From Planctomycetia bacterium (lineage in GTDB: Bacteria > Planctomycetota > Planctomycetia > Gemmatales > Gemmataceae): 6,921 nucleotides of DNA. A program made the translations under genes and the position numbers. Under the pieces are notes generated by a model. The model had not been told where the DNA came from. It worked only from the letters and a program-made list of their open reading frames with translations, and made no database searches. Positions 6,505 through 6,921 of the stretch are shown here, piece by piece. Position 1 is the first letter of the stretch. The number at the start of each line of letters is the position of its first letter. The stretch lies in contig JANXSH010000921.1 in the NCBI GenBank assembly GCA_025356615.1, positions 1 to 6,921 on the forward strand. The letters run 5' to 3'.

Positions 6505-6921
6505 CGCCGCCCAGCGACAGGATGAGCGGTCTGCCGACCATCACGATCCACGCGGGCAGGATGTTGATGAGCGCCATGAACAGGCCGCTGCCGGTCGCCG
6601 TCAGGGCCGGCGCGTAGAGCTGGATGATGAGCTGCGGCGAGGTCTTGTCGGTGATCGAGCTGAACGTCTGCAAGATGCCGCCCACGGTGCCGATGAGGCC
6701 CAGCAGCGGGAACCACTCCGAGGTCTGCGTGAGGCGGTTCAGCCAGGGGTCCGGCCTCTCGTCGAACGTCGCGCCCTGCCAGCTCTGCGGAGTGCGCCCG
6801 GCGTCGACGCCGCTCCGCTTGTTGAGGTCCACGATCGGCCACGAGGTCTTGTTGGCGAAGTCCATCGTCTGCGTGTCGTAGCGCACGATGACGCCGTTCT
6901 GCGCGGTCTGCGTGAGGCTGT
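6485..6921 (-). CDS. MotA/TolQ/ExbB family proton-channel subunit, 5' end beyond the window
   Basis: The frame is open across the right edge. The codons before the GTG at 6886 read SLTQTAQNGVIV without a stop, so that GTG is not a true start and the N-terminus, including the expected first TM helix, is missing. The visible 145 residues contain the family's core: WFPLLGLIGTVGGILQTF, matching the LLGLLGTV helix of TolQ/ExbB with its conserved Thr, then a short loop and YAPALTATGSGLFMALINILPAWIVM, matching the last TM helix (AL-TA-GL-A pattern). The protein ends about 17 residues after that helix, so there is no long cytoplasmic tail of the ZorA kind. The family forms pentamers around an ExbD/TolR/MotB dimer and converts proton flow into motion. 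The next gene is just such an ExbD-like partner, overlapping by 20 nt. It is therefore the first visible gene of the four-gene operon. Confidence 0.88.
   Translation of the reverse strand, partial: SLTQTAQNGVIVRYDTQTMDFANKTSWPIVDLNKRSGVDAGRTPQSWQGATFDERPDPWLNRLTQTSEWFPLLGLIGTVGGILQTFSSITDKTSPQLIIQLYAPALTATGSGLFMALINILPAWIVMVGRPLILSLGGDEPEAT

Noticed and set aside
2638..6921. Zorya defence system (ZorA/ZorB)
   Set aside because: The channel pair resembles ZorA/ZorB in family only. The ExbB-like protein lacks the long ZorA tail, the ExbD-like protein shows no OmpA-like peptidoglycan-binding signature, and no ZorC, ZorD or ZorE gene is in view.
2638..6921. TonB or Tol-Pal energising system
   Set aside because: No TonB, TolA, TolB or Pal gene is present, and the GTPase plus two-TM protein are not part of those systems.

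Overview
The window is GC-rich and gene-dense. It looks like a chromosomal segment of a Planctomycetota bacterium, possibly of the Gemmatales/Isosphaerales type. That assignment rests on a short ECF sigma factor overlapping a single-TM, Pro-rich partner protein, on long membrane GTPases linked to ExbB/ExbD-like genes, and on short tandem octamers between genes. It is an inference from style, not from a marker gene.

Left end, minus strand (1-806): an ECF-type sigma factor (303-806) is followed, with a 34-nt overlap, by a small single-pass membrane protein cut by the window edge (1-336). The second protein is probably a membrane-bound partner or regulator of the sigma factor.

Middle (807-2661): a 265-bp divergent intergenic region carries a three-copy 8-bp tandem repeat. 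It precedes a plus-strand TolC/outer-membrane-efflux-family gene with a lipoprotein-like N-terminus (1072-2661). No inner-membrane pump or adaptor gene is visible beside it.

Right two thirds, minus strand (2638-6921): a tight four-gene operon reads right to left. Its genes are an ExbB/TolQ/MotA-like proton-channel subunit (cut at the right edge), an ExbD/TolR-like subunit with the intramembrane Asp and a coiled-coil extension, a two-TM protein whose C-terminal domain also looks ExbD/TolR-like, and an 833-residue protein with an N-terminal GTPase domain, one TM and a large extracytoplasmic part. The first two junctions overlap (20 nt and 4 nt) and the last has a 19-nt gap, so co-expression is very likely. 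The GTPase gene ends tail to tail inside the TolC-family gene (24-bp overlap).

The most interesting idea is that the operon encodes a proton-motive-force-driven envelope machine, with stator-like channel subunits coupled to a membrane-anchored GTPase. It resembles in principle the Agl motor plus MglA GTPase of myxobacteria, or the envelope-spanning NTPase TssM of type VI secretion, but it is not recognisably either of these. I see no RNA genes, insertion sequences, CRISPR arrays or clear terminators.
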